Part shown: one piece after another, positions 1-8,338 of the stretch | How positions within the stretch are numbered: the first letter of the stretch is position 1 | How the letters are laid out: the number at the start of each line of letters is the position of its first letter | NCBI RefSeq assembly: GCF_002095435.2 | Contig: NZ_MJEJ02000026.1 | Coordinates: 1-64,000 of the forward strand | From: Williamsia sp. 1138 | GTDB taxonomy: Bacteria; Actinomycetota; Actinomycetes; Mycobacteriales; Mycobacteriaceae | Length of the DNA stretch: 64,000 nt | Direction: 5' to 3' | Position numbers and translations under genes: made by a program | Notes under the pieces: generated by a model | The model's database searches: none | The model's input: the letters and a program-made list of their open reading frames with translations, nothing else | Told to the model about the DNA's origin: nothing

Positions 1-578
1 GGGCCGTGCTCGGCGATGGCGGTGGTGAACATGTCGATCGCGGCGGGCTTGTTTTCGGTGTACTCGATGCGCCAGCAGACCGGGTGGCGGGAGAACACGT
101 CGATCGCGAGGTAGAGCTTGTAGCGGTCGTCGTTGGTCGGGCCGTGCAGGTCGGTGATGTCCCAGGACCACAACTGACCCGGGCCGCTGGCATGAATGAT
201 TGGTTTGGATCGACTGTGGTTGCCGGGGCTGCTGTGGTGGCCGCGGCGGCGGTCACCGACCGTGCCGTAGCGCGCAGCGATCCGGTAGAACGTGCGTGGT
301 GAGCAACCGATCTCACGCTTGTCGAAAGCGCGCCAATATGTTTGCTGCACAGACAGATCCGCGTATTCTTCACGGTTCAATATCTCGACAATGACCTCTT
401 CTTCGGTGGCGGTCAGCGCAGCCGGCTGGAACCGCTGCGTGTGCGGCACCGGATCCTGGACCGGCTTGTAATGACGGTAACCGCGCTCGATCCGGTAGTA
501 GGTCGAGCGAGCCAGACCGGTCAATGCGCATGCGGCTTTGACCCCGATCCAGGTGTGAGTGGCCAAGGCGGTGACCAA
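1..578 (-). CDS. IS3-family transposase OrfB (DDE integrase core), partial
   Basis: Catalytic part of an IS3-type transposase, which cuts and joins the element ends. Reading the minus strand from TTG 578, about 192 codons are open to the window edge without a stop. Visible parts are an N-terminal HTH_21-like segment (residues about 45-100, with an EEVIVEIL stretch) and the start of the rve integrase fold. The latter has a first acidic residue in WSWDITDLHG and a second in AIDVFSRHP. The third catalytic Glu would lie beyond the edge. This frame is -1 relative to orfA and overlaps its end, so it may be made as an OrfAB fusion by frameshifting near the CTTTCC stretch at about 587-592. The own-start choice (TTG 578) is uncertain. 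Confidence 0.8.
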   Translation of the reverse strand, partial: MVTALATHTWIGVKAACALTGLARSTYYRIERGYRHYKPVQDPVPHTQRFQPAALTATEEEVIVEILNREEYADLSVQQTYWRAFDKREIGCSPRTFYRIAARYGTVGDRRRGHHSSPGNHSRSKPIIHASGPGQLWSWDITDLHGPTNDDRYKLYLAIDVFSRHPVCWRIEYTENKPAAIDMFTTAIAEHG

Positions 579-583
579 CTCGG

Positions 584-1090
584 TCAGGAAAGATGATGTC
601 GCTTGAGCCAGGCCTGGTACTGCTCGGCGCTCATCAACGCCGGTGGGATCTGCGGACCCTCGTCCTCGGTCGAGCTCTTGGTGATCCCGTCCAAGAGCTC
701 GAAGGCTTTTCCCATGATCTCCAACGCCGCCTCGGACTGGGCGTTCTTCTTCTCCAACCGGGCGACTTTGGCGCGCAACCGGGCCAGCTCAGCGCGGTCT
801 TGGCTGTCCATGCGGTCCCTCGTTTTGTCGGCGGCAGCGACCATCGAGTCACTGAACGCACCAGACTCGCGGGCCTCTAACCACTCTCGCACGGTCGCCC
901 GAGTCAGGTTGTACTCACGCATCAACCGAGTCTTGGCGCCGCGTTGCACCGCCAGGTCCCAGCGCTGCAAAAACGCAACCCGGAACGCGATCGGGAACGA
1001 CCGCCGCCCCTTCGCTGACCGTCCAATCGGGATATCGATCGGGGTATCCAACAAATCCATGTCACACTCCATCCCCACCACCCCTACCAC
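584..1090 (-). CDS. IS3-family transposase OrfA (helix-turn-helix, leucine zipper)
   Basis: DNA-binding subunit of an IS3-type element. The N-terminal half (about residues 25-75) contains a helix-turn-helix of the transposase_8 type (RRSFPIAFRVAFLQRW, then TRATVREWLEARESGAF). Residues about 98-130 form a heptad-rich helix (AELARLRAKVARLEKKNAQS), as in the leucine zipper that mediates multimerisation in this family. The GTG start at 1090 is the longest option; ATG codons at about 1072 and 1060 are equally possible. The C-terminus overlaps the start of the orfB frame. The gene appears intact. Confidence 0.8.
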   Translation of the reverse strand: MVGVVGMECDMDLLDTPIDIPIGRSAKGRRSFPIAFRVAFLQRWDLAVQRGAKTRLMREYNLTRATVREWLEARESGAFSDSMVAAADKTRDRMDSQDRAELARLRAKVARLEKKNAQSEAALEIMGKAFELLDGITKSSTEDEGPQIPPALMSAEQYQAWLKRHHLS

Positions 1091-1165
1091 ACCTTGTGTC
1101 TTACGACCAGGATGGCAGAGAGGGAATTGCGGGTGGGCACTGGGAATTCGGGTGGACCGGAAGTG

Positions 1166-2350
1166 TCAGGCGTCCAAGCGGAGGAGCATCGAGCCCGCCT
1201 CGGGACCGCCACCAATACCTACCGCTGCGACAGACAGATCCTTCTTGATCTGCCGGTCTCCCGCCTCTCGCCAGAGTTGAGTGCAGGCTTCGTGAAGGAA
1301 TCCGTAGCCGTGCAGGCGTCCGGCAGAGAGTTGTCCTCCATGAGGATTGATGGGCAACGTGCCATCGATCGCGTAGTAGCCCTCATCGTCGAGGAACTGC
1401 CCGACCTTCCCGTGATCGGCGAATCCGAGCGCTTCGATCCACTGCGAGCACAGATAGCTGAATCCGTCGTAGAGGGTCGCGAAGTCCACGTCGGCCGGCG
1501 TGAGGTCGGTGCTGTCCCACATCGATGCGGCGGCATCGTGCGAAGCCATGGTGGTGAAATCGGTGCGCTGGTCCCACGTGTGCCGCTCATAGAGGGCCGA
1601 ACCGGCTGCCTCGATGGTGATCGGCGTATGGGCGAGCCCACCGGTCTCCTCCCGCCGAGACAGGATGATCGCCGTTGCGCCATCGCACGGCACATCGCAG
1701 TCGTAGAGCCCCATCGGTGTGGAGATCATCCGCGCATCGAGGTAGTCGTCCATCGTCATCGGCTTGCGGTAGATCGCGTTTGGATTCAACGCTGCGTTGT
1801 TGCGGGCGTTGATCACCAACTTGCCGAGATGCTCACGCGTCAGACCGAATTCGTACATGTAGCGCTGGGCGTACATGCCGATCCAGTTCGCGGGAGAGGC
1901 AGCCCCGAAAGGCATTCTGAACTCTGCGTGGCCCGATGCCCGCATCGCCTTCCCGGTCAGGGCAGCAGCCCGCCCGGATGCCTGCGCGGTGGCCTCCCAT
2001 ACGGACCGGAAGCACAGGACATGTGTCGCCCGCCCGGACGAGATCGCTGCCGCGGCGTCGAGCAAGGTGCCGATCTGGCCGGAGGTCTCGACACCGCTGA
2101 CGTGCCACTTGGTCTTGAGACCGAATGCGTCGCGAACGTCATGAGTGGTGGCTCCGACGAAGCCGCCCTCGGCGAGGACCGGTCCGGGATAGCTGGCGAC
2201 GCCATCGATGTCGTCGAACGACAGGCCGGCGTGGGCCACTGCCCGTTCGGTGGCCTCGAGTGCGAGATCGATGCCCGAGCGTCCGATCCGCCTGCCGATC
2301 TGTGATTGGCCGATACCGCTGATGACGGCCTTGTCGTCTACGAAGCTCAT
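1166..2350 (-). CDS. Thiolase-fold protein (Ltp2/SCPx-like), probable acyl-CoA retro-aldolase subunit
   Basis: Thiolase-superfamily protein of 394 aa, the usual length of Ltp2/SCPx-type enzymes that act on CoA thioesters at the end of side-chain beta-oxidation. The N-terminal thiolase half is clear (residues 8-16, then SSGRATHVLC near 105). Where a working thiolase has its nucleophilic Cys (about residue 89-90) this protein reads GVETSGQ, so there is no Cys. The C-terminal NPHGGQLSAG block is present, but the usual GHP reads RLHGYG. Loss of the Cys together with a DUF35 partner is the pattern of Ltp2-type aldolases rather than true thiolases. Its ATG overlaps the DUF35 stop by 4 bp, so the two are translationally coupled and probably form one complex. 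Substrate not determined. Confidence 0.75.
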   Translation of the reverse strand: MSFVDDKAVISGIGQSQIGRRIGRSGIDLALEATERAVAHAGLSFDDIDGVASYPGPVLAEGGFVGATTHDVRDAFGLKTKWHVSGVETSGQIGTLLDAAAAISSGRATHVLCFRSVWEATAQASGRAAALTGKAMRASGHAEFRMPFGAASPANWIGMYAQRYMYEFGLTREHLGKLVINARNNAALNPNAIYRKPMTMDDYLDARMISTPMGLYDCDVPCDGATAIILSRREETGGLAHTPITIEAAGSALYERHTWDQRTDFTTMASHDAAASMWDSTDLTPADVDFATLYDGFSYLCSQWIEALGFADHGKVGQFLDDEGYYAIDGTLPINPHGGQLSAGRLHGYGFLHEACTQLWREAGDRQIKKDLSVAAVGIGGGPEAGSMLLRLDA

Positions 2351-2760
2351 GCCGCCACCGGCCTGAAGAATGGCAGGGCCACGTCGTCATGCTCTTCGAA
2401 GACGACCTCGACCGCCATCCCGATCTCGACTGCGTCGACGTCGATCTCGACGATGCAGGTGGTCAGCCGCACATCCGGCTGGTCATCCAGCTCGACGACT
2501 GCGATGACGTACGGCGGCGGGAATGCAGGCAGCCATGGGTGATGGTTGATGGTGAAGGACGCGATGCGCGCACGTCCGGACGCCGCTTCGGGCCCGACAT
2601 TCCGGCTCCGGCAGCGCCAGCAGGCGCCGACCGGCGGATGGATCCAGCCGCGGCAGTCCTGGCAGCGGTAAATGCGGAGTTCGCCCTCGAATCCACCAGT
2701 CCAGAAGGCCTGGGATTCCAAGGTCACCTCCGGGAGCATCCGGCCTGTCTCAATAGACAT
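2347..2760 (-). CDS. DUF35 OB-fold / zinc-ribbon protein, partner of the thiolase-fold enzyme
   Basis: 137-aa DUF35 protein. A rubredoxin-like zinc ribbon carries Cys33, Cys36, Cys47 and Cys50 (CxxC pairs), followed by an OB fold (about residues 60-130, FTINHHPWLPAFPPPYVIAVVELDD). Such proteins bind the acyl-CoA and are obligate partners of thiolase-fold aldolases, as in ChsH2(DUF35)-Ltp2. First gene of a two-gene operon with a 4-bp overlap to the next gene. The ATG start at 2760 follows a good ribosome site (GGAAGGAAT). Confidence 0.8.
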   Translation of the reverse strand: MSIETGRMLPEVTLESQAFWTGGFEGELRIYRCQDCRGWIHPPVGACWRCRSRNVGPEAASGRARIASFTINHHPWLPAFPPPYVIAVVELDDQPDVRLTTCIVEIDVDAVEIGMAVEVVFEEHDDVALPFFRPVAA

Positions 2761-3074
2761 CGTCTAATTCCTTCCGAAAACCACTGGTTGCCCAGGTGGC
2801 AGTACGTGGTGCCGGGCGTGACGCCGGTCACGAGAGGTCAGGCTACCACTTATGGTCATACCGTCAGATCACTTCAGCCCGATCCAGTGGTGGACGGGCA
2901 CAATCTTCCCAGATAGTCCTTTGCACCAGCAGTATCGTCTCAAAATTTGGTAGTGATGCGCGACACAAAACGGACAAAATTATGTGTACACTCAGTCAGA
3001 TACTGGTCGATGGGATACGCCGACACTCGGTCGCGATCCGTTCCATCGAAGTCTGGACCGAAAGGAACAATGCC
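2761..3074. promoter_or_regulatory. Divergent intergenic region with operator-like motifs
   Basis: Control region between the DUF35 operon (left) and the CoA-transferase gene (right). It holds a perfect GTGA-CGCCGG-TCAC palindrome at 2818-2831 (CRP/GlxR type). It also has two copies of the island half-site in reverse sense (GTCAGAT at about 2865-2871 and 2996-3002), the second next to a TGTACACT stretch. The right third (2935-2990) is AT-richer than the surroundings, as expected for promoter DNA. No gene seen. Confidence 0.5.
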
Positions 3075-4289
3075 GTGGTCGGTGTGATGAATGGAATCCG
3101 TGTCGTCGAGGTGGCGGCCTGGACGTATGTGCCGGTCGCGGGGGCGATCCTGGCGGAGTGGGGGGCCGACGTGCTGAAGATTGAGCACCCCGAATCCGGC
3201 GATCCTCAGCGCGGTCTGGTCACGTCCGGCCTGATCCCGGCTGGCGGGGTCAACCACATGTTCGAACTTCCGAACCGCGGAAAACGCAGTGTTGCAATCG
3301 ATCTCAAGTCCGAAGAGGGACACGAGATTCTCATGAAACTGATTGCGACAGCTGACGTCTTCCTCACCAACTTCCGCCCCGACGCTCGCAAAAAGCTCGG
3401 ACTGGACGTCGACGACGTCCGGGCGGTCAACGACAAGATCGTCTACGTCCGCGGATCTTCGACCGGCCAGCGCGGCGAGGAATCCAACCGTGGTGGATAC
3501 GACATGACGTCCTTCTGGAGTCGTGGCGGGGCTGCCGACAACGTCAGCCCGGACGAACTCGATTACCGACTCACCATGCCCGGGCCCGCCTTTGGCGATG
3601 TCCTCGGGGGACTGACCATTGCCGGTGCTATCTCCACCGCACTCCTGCACCGCGAGCGGACCGGCGAGGCACTCACCGTCGACAGCTCGCTGCTGGCAAT
3701 GGGCGCCTGGTCGATGGGTGCCACGATCGCAGGTGCGCACGCATTCAACATGGAGCGCTACCCGAAGCACACGCCGTCGACCGCCGCGAACCCCTTGGTC
3801 AACATGTACAAGACGTCGGACGGCCGGTTCATCTCCCTGGTGATGCTCGAGTCCGATCGCTTCTGGCCGGAGCTGGTCACCGCTCTGGGTATTCCGGAGA
3901 TGATCACCGACCCCCGATTCGAGAACCACGCCAAGCGCGGCGAACACCGGCTCGAGGCCATCGAGGTTCTCAACAACGCCTTCGGCAAGCGGACCCTCGA
4001 AGAATGGAAGAAGGACCTGGCCAACATCGACGGCTCCTGGTCCGTTGTCCAGACACCTCGCGAGGTCGTCACGGACCCACAGGTCCTCGCCAACGGATAC
4101 ATCTCGGACCTCACCGATTCCAACGGCGTGGACTACAAGTTGGTCAACACACCGATCCAGTTCAACGAGACGCCCAACGAACTGACCCGAGCACCCGATC
4201 ACGGCGAACACACCGACGCCGTGCTCGAAGAGCTGGGACTGTCGATGGACGAGATCATCGGATACAAGGTCAGCGGCGCCATCCTGTAG
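3075..4289 (+). CDS. Class III (CaiB/BaiF) acyl-CoA transferase
   Basis: CoA-transferase of family III, about 404 aa, the normal length. It moves CoA between organic acids and so activates a carboxylate without ATP, or acts as a racemase in related members. The N-terminal signature (RVVEVAAWTYVPVAGAILAEWGADVLKIEHP) is clear. The catalytic Asp is in AFGDVLGGL, about residue 175. GTG 3075 is chosen because AAAGGA lies 8 bases upstream; ATG 3087 is the alternative. The frame is open further upstream but crosses the motif-bearing promoter. Followed by a strong hairpin at 4303. Likely activates a pathway intermediate; donor and acceptor unknown. Confidence 0.85.
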   Translation: MVGVMNGIRVVEVAAWTYVPVAGAILAEWGADVLKIEHPESGDPQRGLVTSGLIPAGGVNHMFELPNRGKRSVAIDLKSEEGHEILMKLIATADVFLTNFRPDARKKLGLDVDDVRAVNDKIVYVRGSSTGQRGEESNRGGYDMTSFWSRGGAADNVSPDELDYRLTMPGPAFGDVLGGLTIAGAISTALLHRERTGEALTVDSSLLAMGAWSMGATIAGAHAFNMERYPKHTPSTAANPLVNMYKTSDGRFISLVMLESDRFWPELVTALGIPEMITDPRFENHAKRGEHRLEAIEVLNNAFGKRTLEEWKKDLANIDGSWSVVQTPREVVTDPQVLANGYISDLTDSNGVDYKLVNTPIQFNETPNELTRAPDHGEHTDAVLEELGLSMDEIIGYKVSGAIL

Positions 4290-4302
4290 CTCGCAGTCAA
4301 CG

Positions 4303-4336
4303 AAAAGGGAGTGCACCGAAAGGTGCACTCCCTTTT
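4303..4336. terminator. Perfect hairpin with GAAA tetraloop
   Basis: 15-bp perfect arms (AAAAGGGAGTGCACC) around a GAAA loop. The arms end in AAAA and TTTT, so it can terminate transcription in both directions. It lies between the CoA-transferase gene and the convergent alcohol dehydrogenase gene. Confidence 0.9.
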
Positions 4337-4342
4337 CCATTG

Positions 4343-4405
4343 CCGTCGATCGTGCTCTAATCGCCATCGACCGTGCCGTTATCGCCGCCAGGGCACGGTC
4401 GGCGT
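4343..4405. repeat. Short copy of the 21-bp intergenic repeat (2 forward units, 1 inverted)
   Basis: Units at 4343-4363 (CCGTCGATCGTGCTCTAATC plus G) and 4364-4384 (CCATCGACCGTGCCGTTATC plus G) match the 21-bp repeat array near 24.1 kb. The following 4385-4405 carries GGGCACGGTCGGCG, the same core in reverse orientation. It sits between two convergent genes, directly after a terminator hairpin. Confidence 0.7.
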
Positions 4406-4412
4406 GCGCGGA

Positions 4413-5576
4413 TCAAACTCCGGCAGAGGCGGTTTCCAACACAGCGGCATCGGCGGCATCGGCGGCCGGATACCGCAGGATGCCGCGGACGTTCTTACCG
4501 GCACGCATGTCGTCGTAGCCGTCGTTGACACCCTCGAGCGGGTAGCTGCGGGTCACCATGGCGTCGAGGTCGACAAATCCGCCGCTCCACAGTTCCAGGA
4601 TCTTGGGGATGTCGGCACGCGGGTTGGCCGAGCCATAGAGGCTGCCGACGATCTGCTTTTCCTGCAGGGTCAGGTCCATCAGATTCACCGACACCTCACG
4701 CTCCATCATCGGATGGATGTTGGTGACAACGAGCCGTCCGCGTTTGGCGGTCATGGCCAAAGCCTTTGCGATCAAACGACCTTCACCCACACCCATGGCG
4801 CAGATGAACTTGTCGGCCCCCCGGTGCCAGGTCGCCTCGGCGACCACCTCCGGCGCTTCTTTCCACGACGCCGCGACGTGCGTGGCTCCCATGGACAAAG
4901 CGATCTCGCGCTTGTACTCGGACGGATCGATCACCGTGATGGTCCGGGCACCGGACAGCTTTGCGCCCTGGACCGCGGCGGCACCGATGCCGCCGACACC
5001 GGCCACGACGACGTTCTCCCCCGGTTGCACGTCTGCGGTGTAGACCGCCGAGCCCCACCCGGTGATGAATCCGCAACCGAGCAGGCAGGCACGGTCGAGC
5101 GGATGGTGCGGTTCGATCTTGATGCAACTGGCCTCGTTCACCACCGTGTGGTGGGCGAAGGAACCGACGCCGCACGACAGTGCCAGGTCTTCACCCTTGG
5201 TGTGATGCCGGGCGGTGTCGTCCTGAATCTGATTGCCGGAATATATCTTTGCACCGAGATCGCACAGGTTCTGGTGTCCGTTCGAGCACGACGGGCACCG
5301 GCCACACGACGGGATGAATCCGAAGACCACATGATCACCCGGCTCGAGCCAGGACACATGGGAGCCAACCTGCTTCACGACACCCGCACCTTCGTGTCCA
5401 CCGATGCAGGGCAACCGGAACGGCATGTCGCCGGTCACGATGTGCTCGTCGGAGTGGCACATTCCCGACGCATGCAACTCGACGAGCACCTCTTGCTCCT
5501 TGGGTGCATCGAGTTCGATCGTCTCGATCTGCCATGCAGCATTGCGCTCCCACAGGACCGCGGCCTTGGTCTCCAT
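4413..5576 (-). CDS. NDMA-dependent type zinc alcohol dehydrogenase
   Basis: Medium-chain zinc alcohol dehydrogenase, 387 aa, close to the actinobacterial NDMA-dependent alcohol dehydrogenases (TIGR03989-like), which keep a tightly bound NAD. Catalytic zinc ligands Cys40, His61 and Cys168 (CLLGCGF) are visible, as are the four structural-zinc cysteines Cys91, Cys94, Cys97 and Cys105. The Rossmann motif GVGGIG is at about 193-198. The start at ATG 5576 gives the classic METKAAVLWE N-terminus. It lies 37 bp downstream of the aldehyde dehydrogenase gene on the same strand, so the pair probably takes an alcohol to an acid. Physiological alcohol unknown. Confidence 0.88.
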   Translation of the reverse strand: METKAAVLWERNAAWQIETIELDAPKEQEVLVELHASGMCHSDEHIVTGDMPFRLPCIGGHEGAGVVKQVGSHVSWLEPGDHVVFGFIPSCGRCPSCSNGHQNLCDLGAKIYSGNQIQDDTARHHTKGEDLALSCGVGSFAHHTVVNEASCIKIEPHHPLDRACLLGCGFITGWGSAVYTADVQPGENVVVAGVGGIGAAAVQGAKLSGARTITVIDPSEYKREIALSMGATHVAASWKEAPEVVAEATWHRGADKFICAMGVGEGRLIAKALAMTAKRGRLVVTNIHPMMEREVSVNLMDLTLQEKQIVGSLYGSANPRADIPKILELWSGGFVDLDAMVTRSYPLEGVNDGYDDMRAGKNVRGILRYPAADAADAAVLETASAGV

Positions 5577-5613
5577 ATTGATTGTCCTTCCACACTGAGT
5601 TTTTGACGAGACG

Positions 5614-7062
5614 TCAGAGAATGATCGATTGCGACTCGAGATATGCCGCGATGCCTTCCGGCCCACCTTCACGCCCGATACCCGACTTCTTGAATCCACC
5701 GAAAGGACTTCCGAAATCAAGCGGCGCGGGAGAATTGATCGACACCGAACCGGTTTGCATACGCGTCGCGACGCGCGTGGCCCGGGCGGGATCGGCCGAC
5801 CAAACCGCACCCGCAAGTCCGTATTCGGAATCGTTGGCCACGGCAACCGCATCGTCATCGTCGTCATAGGCGATGACAACGGCCACCGGACCGAACAACT
5901 CGTCCCGGGCGACCGCCATGTCGTTGTCGACATCCGCGAGCACTGTCGGGCTGACATACGACCCGTTGAAACCCTCCGGCCGGTTTCCGCCTGCGACCAC
6001 GCGGGCGCCGGCCTCGATCGCGGCGGCTACTGCAGTCTCGATCCGGTCACGTGATGCGACGTTGATCACCGGGCCGACTTCGGTGTCGCGCTCCGCCGGA
6101 TCACCGATTCGCATCGCGGTGACGGCAGCGGCGAAAGGTTCGAGTATTTCGTCGTAGCGGCTGCGCGGCAGCAAGATACGGGTCTGTGCGGCGCAGATCT
6201 GACCGTTGTTGGCCATCACGCCGGTGACCAGACCCTTGATGAGTTTGGAGTCTACGACGACGTCGTCGAGAACGACGGCGGCCGACTTACCGCCGAGTTC
6301 CAGCGTGACGCGGCGGACGTCCTGCGCGCAGGCGGCGCCGATTTGCTTTCCGGCACCGGTCGATCCGGTGAAGCTGACCTTGTCGACGCCGGGATGCGAA
6401 ACGAGTGCCACGCCGGTGTCGACGCCACCGGAAACGATGTTGATCACGCCGGGCGGGATCCCGGCCTCTTCGATGCACTCACTGAGCATCGACAAACCAA
6501 GAGGCGCATCCGGCGACGGTTTGAGGACGATCGTGCACCCGGCGGCCAACGCCGGCGCCATCTTCAGCGCGGCGGTGAACAACGGGGCGTTCCAGGGAAC
6601 GATCGCTCCGACCACACCGACCGGGACTCGGCGGACCAGTACCTCGCCACCCATCACGGAAGGACGTTTCGCCTCGAACTCGTAGTCCGGAACGATTGCG
6701 GCACAGGACCGGTAGACGCCGAGAGTGGTGGCCAGCTGACCGAACGGTGTCCACTTGCGCGGCGAGCCGACTTCAGCCGAGATGACGTCGGCGAAGACCT
6801 TGGTCCTGGATTCGATCGCGTCGGCCAACGCGCCGATCGCCGCAGCGCGCTCGGTGGGGGTGCTGCGGCTCCAGGGACCGTGCTCGAGGGCCGCGCGGGC
6901 AGCCTCGACGGCGACCCCGACGTCGGATGCCGTCGCCTCGCTGACCCGTCCGAGCACTTCACCGGACGCCGGGGACCGAACCTCGATCTCGGGCCCGGAC
7001 GTCGGGCTCCACTTGCCCGACACGTACATGCCTTCGTATTCGTACAACGTGCAACCTTTCAT
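5614..7062 (-). CDS. Aldehyde dehydrogenase (NAD(P)-dependent)
   Basis: 482-aa member of the aldehyde dehydrogenase superfamily, oxidising an aldehyde to the acid. Visible catalytic parts are the oxyanion Asn in PWNAPLF (about 158), the general base Glu255 in LELGGK, the nucleophile Cys290 in NNGQICAAQ, and the C-terminal FGGFKKSGIGREGG. ATG 7062 is preceded by GGAGAAGAA. First gene of an operon with the NDMA-type alcohol dehydrogenase. An operator-like TGGC-AGTAAT-GTCA lies 61 bases upstream of the start. Confidence 0.9.
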   Translation of the reverse strand: MKGCTLYEYEGMYVSGKWSPTSGPEIEVRSPASGEVLGRVSEATASDVGVAVEAARAALEHGPWSRSTPTERAAAIGALADAIESRTKVFADVISAEVGSPRKWTPFGQLATTLGVYRSCAAIVPDYEFEAKRPSVMGGEVLVRRVPVGVVGAIVPWNAPLFTAALKMAPALAAGCTIVLKPSPDAPLGLSMLSECIEEAGIPPGVINIVSGGVDTGVALVSHPGVDKVSFTGSTGAGKQIGAACAQDVRRVTLELGGKSAAVVLDDVVVDSKLIKGLVTGVMANNGQICAAQTRILLPRSRYDEILEPFAAAVTAMRIGDPAERDTEVGPVINVASRDRIETAVAAAIEAGARVVAGGNRPEGFNGSYVSPTVLADVDNDMAVARDELFGPVAVVIAYDDDDDAVAVANDSEYGLAGAVWSADPARATRVATRMQTGSVSINSPAPLDFGSPFGGFKKSGIGREGGPEGIAAYLESQSIIL

Positions 7063-7122
7063 TTCTTCTCCGCGAGCGTCGGAGCCAAGGTGCAGCGGTC
7101 GCCCATCGAATCGGATCAATTC

Positions 7123-7136
7123 TGGCAGTAATGTCA
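7123..7136. promoter_or_regulatory. Operator-like inverted repeat before the aldehyde dehydrogenase operon
   Basis: TGGC-AGTAAT-GTCA in the context TTCTGGCAGTAATGTCAC. It closely resembles the sequence at 8262-8276 and the other copies in this island. It lies just upstream of the ALDH/ADH operon, in the short gap after the F420-type gene. Confidence 0.5.
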
Positions 7137-7168
7137 CTCTAGGGCAAGGATCGCTCCCTGCCACCGTT

Positions 7169-8251
7169 TCAGCCGAACAGGGGCCCGAGTTGATCAGGCG
7201 TGCTGCCGTGTAGGACCAGTTCGTCGGCACCGGCGTCGCGGTACTTCTCGAAGGTCGCCCAACAGTCGCTCGCCGAGCCCACCGCTGACGCGGAGCGGAT
7301 CCACTCCTCGGGCAGCGAAGACGCCACCTCGGTGAGTTGCTCGCGCGTCCGCACCGAATCCGCGGCCCCACGCACGCCGACCAGGTGTGGGTGGGCACGC
7401 AAGGCGTCGAGGTCATCGACCGACCAGCCGTTGACCTTCGCCAACTGCTCGCCGAAATTGGGTATTTGGTAATACGTGACCGCACGTCCCCCGACGACGG
7501 CCATCTCCTCGGCGGGATCGAGGCCGGTCGCGACAACGACCGTCGCGTAAACACGCACGCTGCCGGCCGGCCGGCCGGCTTCCTTCTCGGCCTCCCGAAC
7601 AATGTGCACCGAGCGTCCGACCGCCTCCGGCGTCAGGAACGGGTGCAACAGGACCCCGTCAAAGTGCCGGCCGGCGATGCCGAGCCCCTTGGGCCCGATG
7701 GCCGCGAACACCAGCGGAGGAACCCGCTGGTCAGGAAGGTCCGTGAGTCGCAGGGACGGGTACTTGCCTGCGGGCCCGTCATATTTGACCTTCTCCCCGC
7801 GACACAGTCGCCGGAAGAGTTCCACCGAATCGACGATCGACGCATTCGTCGACGGCGGCAGGCCGACGGCTTTCCACATCGCGTCGACGGACCTACCTAT
7901 ACCGATGACGATGCGGCCATTCGACATCGCCTGAGCAGTCATCGCCATCGATGCGAGCATCGCCGGATGCCGGGACTGAAAATGCGTGATGCCCGAGGCG
8001 ATCTTGATCGAATCGGTGACCTGGCCCATCGCACCGGCGAGGACCCCGAAATCCTTGGTGCCCCATCGTTCGCTGAGCCAGAGTGTGCGCAGCCCCAGTC
8101 GCTCGGCCTCGATCGCCTGACCGATCGCCGGTCGCGGATCGGGCACCCGCCCCGGAAGCGTGTACGCACCGAGCGCGAGGGACGTCTGCTGCCCCGCGTC
8201 ACCGATCGGGTTCGGCGCAATTTCCACATTGTTGGATTTTCTGTCCGTCAT
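7169..8251 (-). CDS. F420-dependent (luciferase-like) oxidoreductase, TIGR03857-like
   Basis: 360-aa TIM-barrel protein of the luciferase-like family. In mycolate actinobacteria most members of this subgroup use cofactor F420 rather than FMN. Family blocks are RVPDPRPAIGQAIEAERLGLRTLWLSERW (residues about 34-64), SGITHFQSRHPAMLASMAMTAQAMSNGR (about 90-118) and the glycine-rich VIGIGRSVDAMW that follows. It could carry out a hydride transfer or a monooxygenation on the pathway substrate. ATG 8251 is the natural start. Divergent from the APH-like kinase gene, with one operator-like site between them. Reaction not assignable from sequence. Confidence 0.75.
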   Translation of the reverse strand: MTDRKSNNVEIAPNPIGDAGQQTSLALGAYTLPGRVPDPRPAIGQAIEAERLGLRTLWLSERWGTKDFGVLAGAMGQVTDSIKIASGITHFQSRHPAMLASMAMTAQAMSNGRIVIGIGRSVDAMWKAVGLPPSTNASIVDSVELFRRLCRGEKVKYDGPAGKYPSLRLTDLPDQRVPPLVFAAIGPKGLGIAGRHFDGVLLHPFLTPEAVGRSVHIVREAEKEAGRPAGSVRVYATVVVATGLDPAEEMAVVGGRAVTYYQIPNFGEQLAKVNGWSVDDLDALRAHPHLVGVRGAADSVRTREQLTEVASSLPEEWIRSASAVGSASDCWATFEKYRDAGADELVLHGSTPDQLGPLFG

Positions 8252-8261
8252 AGCCCTATTC

Positions 8262-8276
8262 TGACAGTATTGGTCA
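8262..8276. promoter_or_regulatory. Operator-like inverted repeat, divergent promoter of F420 oxidoreductase and kinase genes
   Basis: TGAC-AGTATTG-GTCA in TTCTGACAGTATTGGTCAC, one of the best copies of the island motif. It lies 11 bases from the ATG at 8251 and about 63 bases before the kinase start, so it could serve both transcription units. Confidence 0.55.
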
Positions 8277-8338
8277 CTTTAGGAAAGGGCGTTCGCTTCC
8301 GAGTTCTCGGTGGCGTGCAACCCAGGGAAGGCATTCGC

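Larger units (their letters stand above)
1..1090 (-). mobile_element. IS3-family insertion sequence, one end, truncated by the window edge
   Basis: Two overlapping minus-strand frames encode an OrfA-type helix-turn-helix protein and an OrfB-type DDE integrase-core protein, the usual layout of IS3-family elements. Only the orfA-proximal end lies in the window and the orfB end runs off the left edge. I could not fix the terminal inverted repeat. It should lie between orfA (upstream limit about 1090) and the stop of the neighbouring thiolase-fold gene at 1166, so the element sits directly behind that gene without breaking it. Whether it is still mobile cannot be judged without the other end. Confidence 0.8.

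Noticed and set aside
2940-4367. 475-codon minus-strand open frame over the CoA-transferase gene
   Set aside because: The plus frame carries the full CoA-transferase signature; this frame has none and crosses the terminator hairpin.
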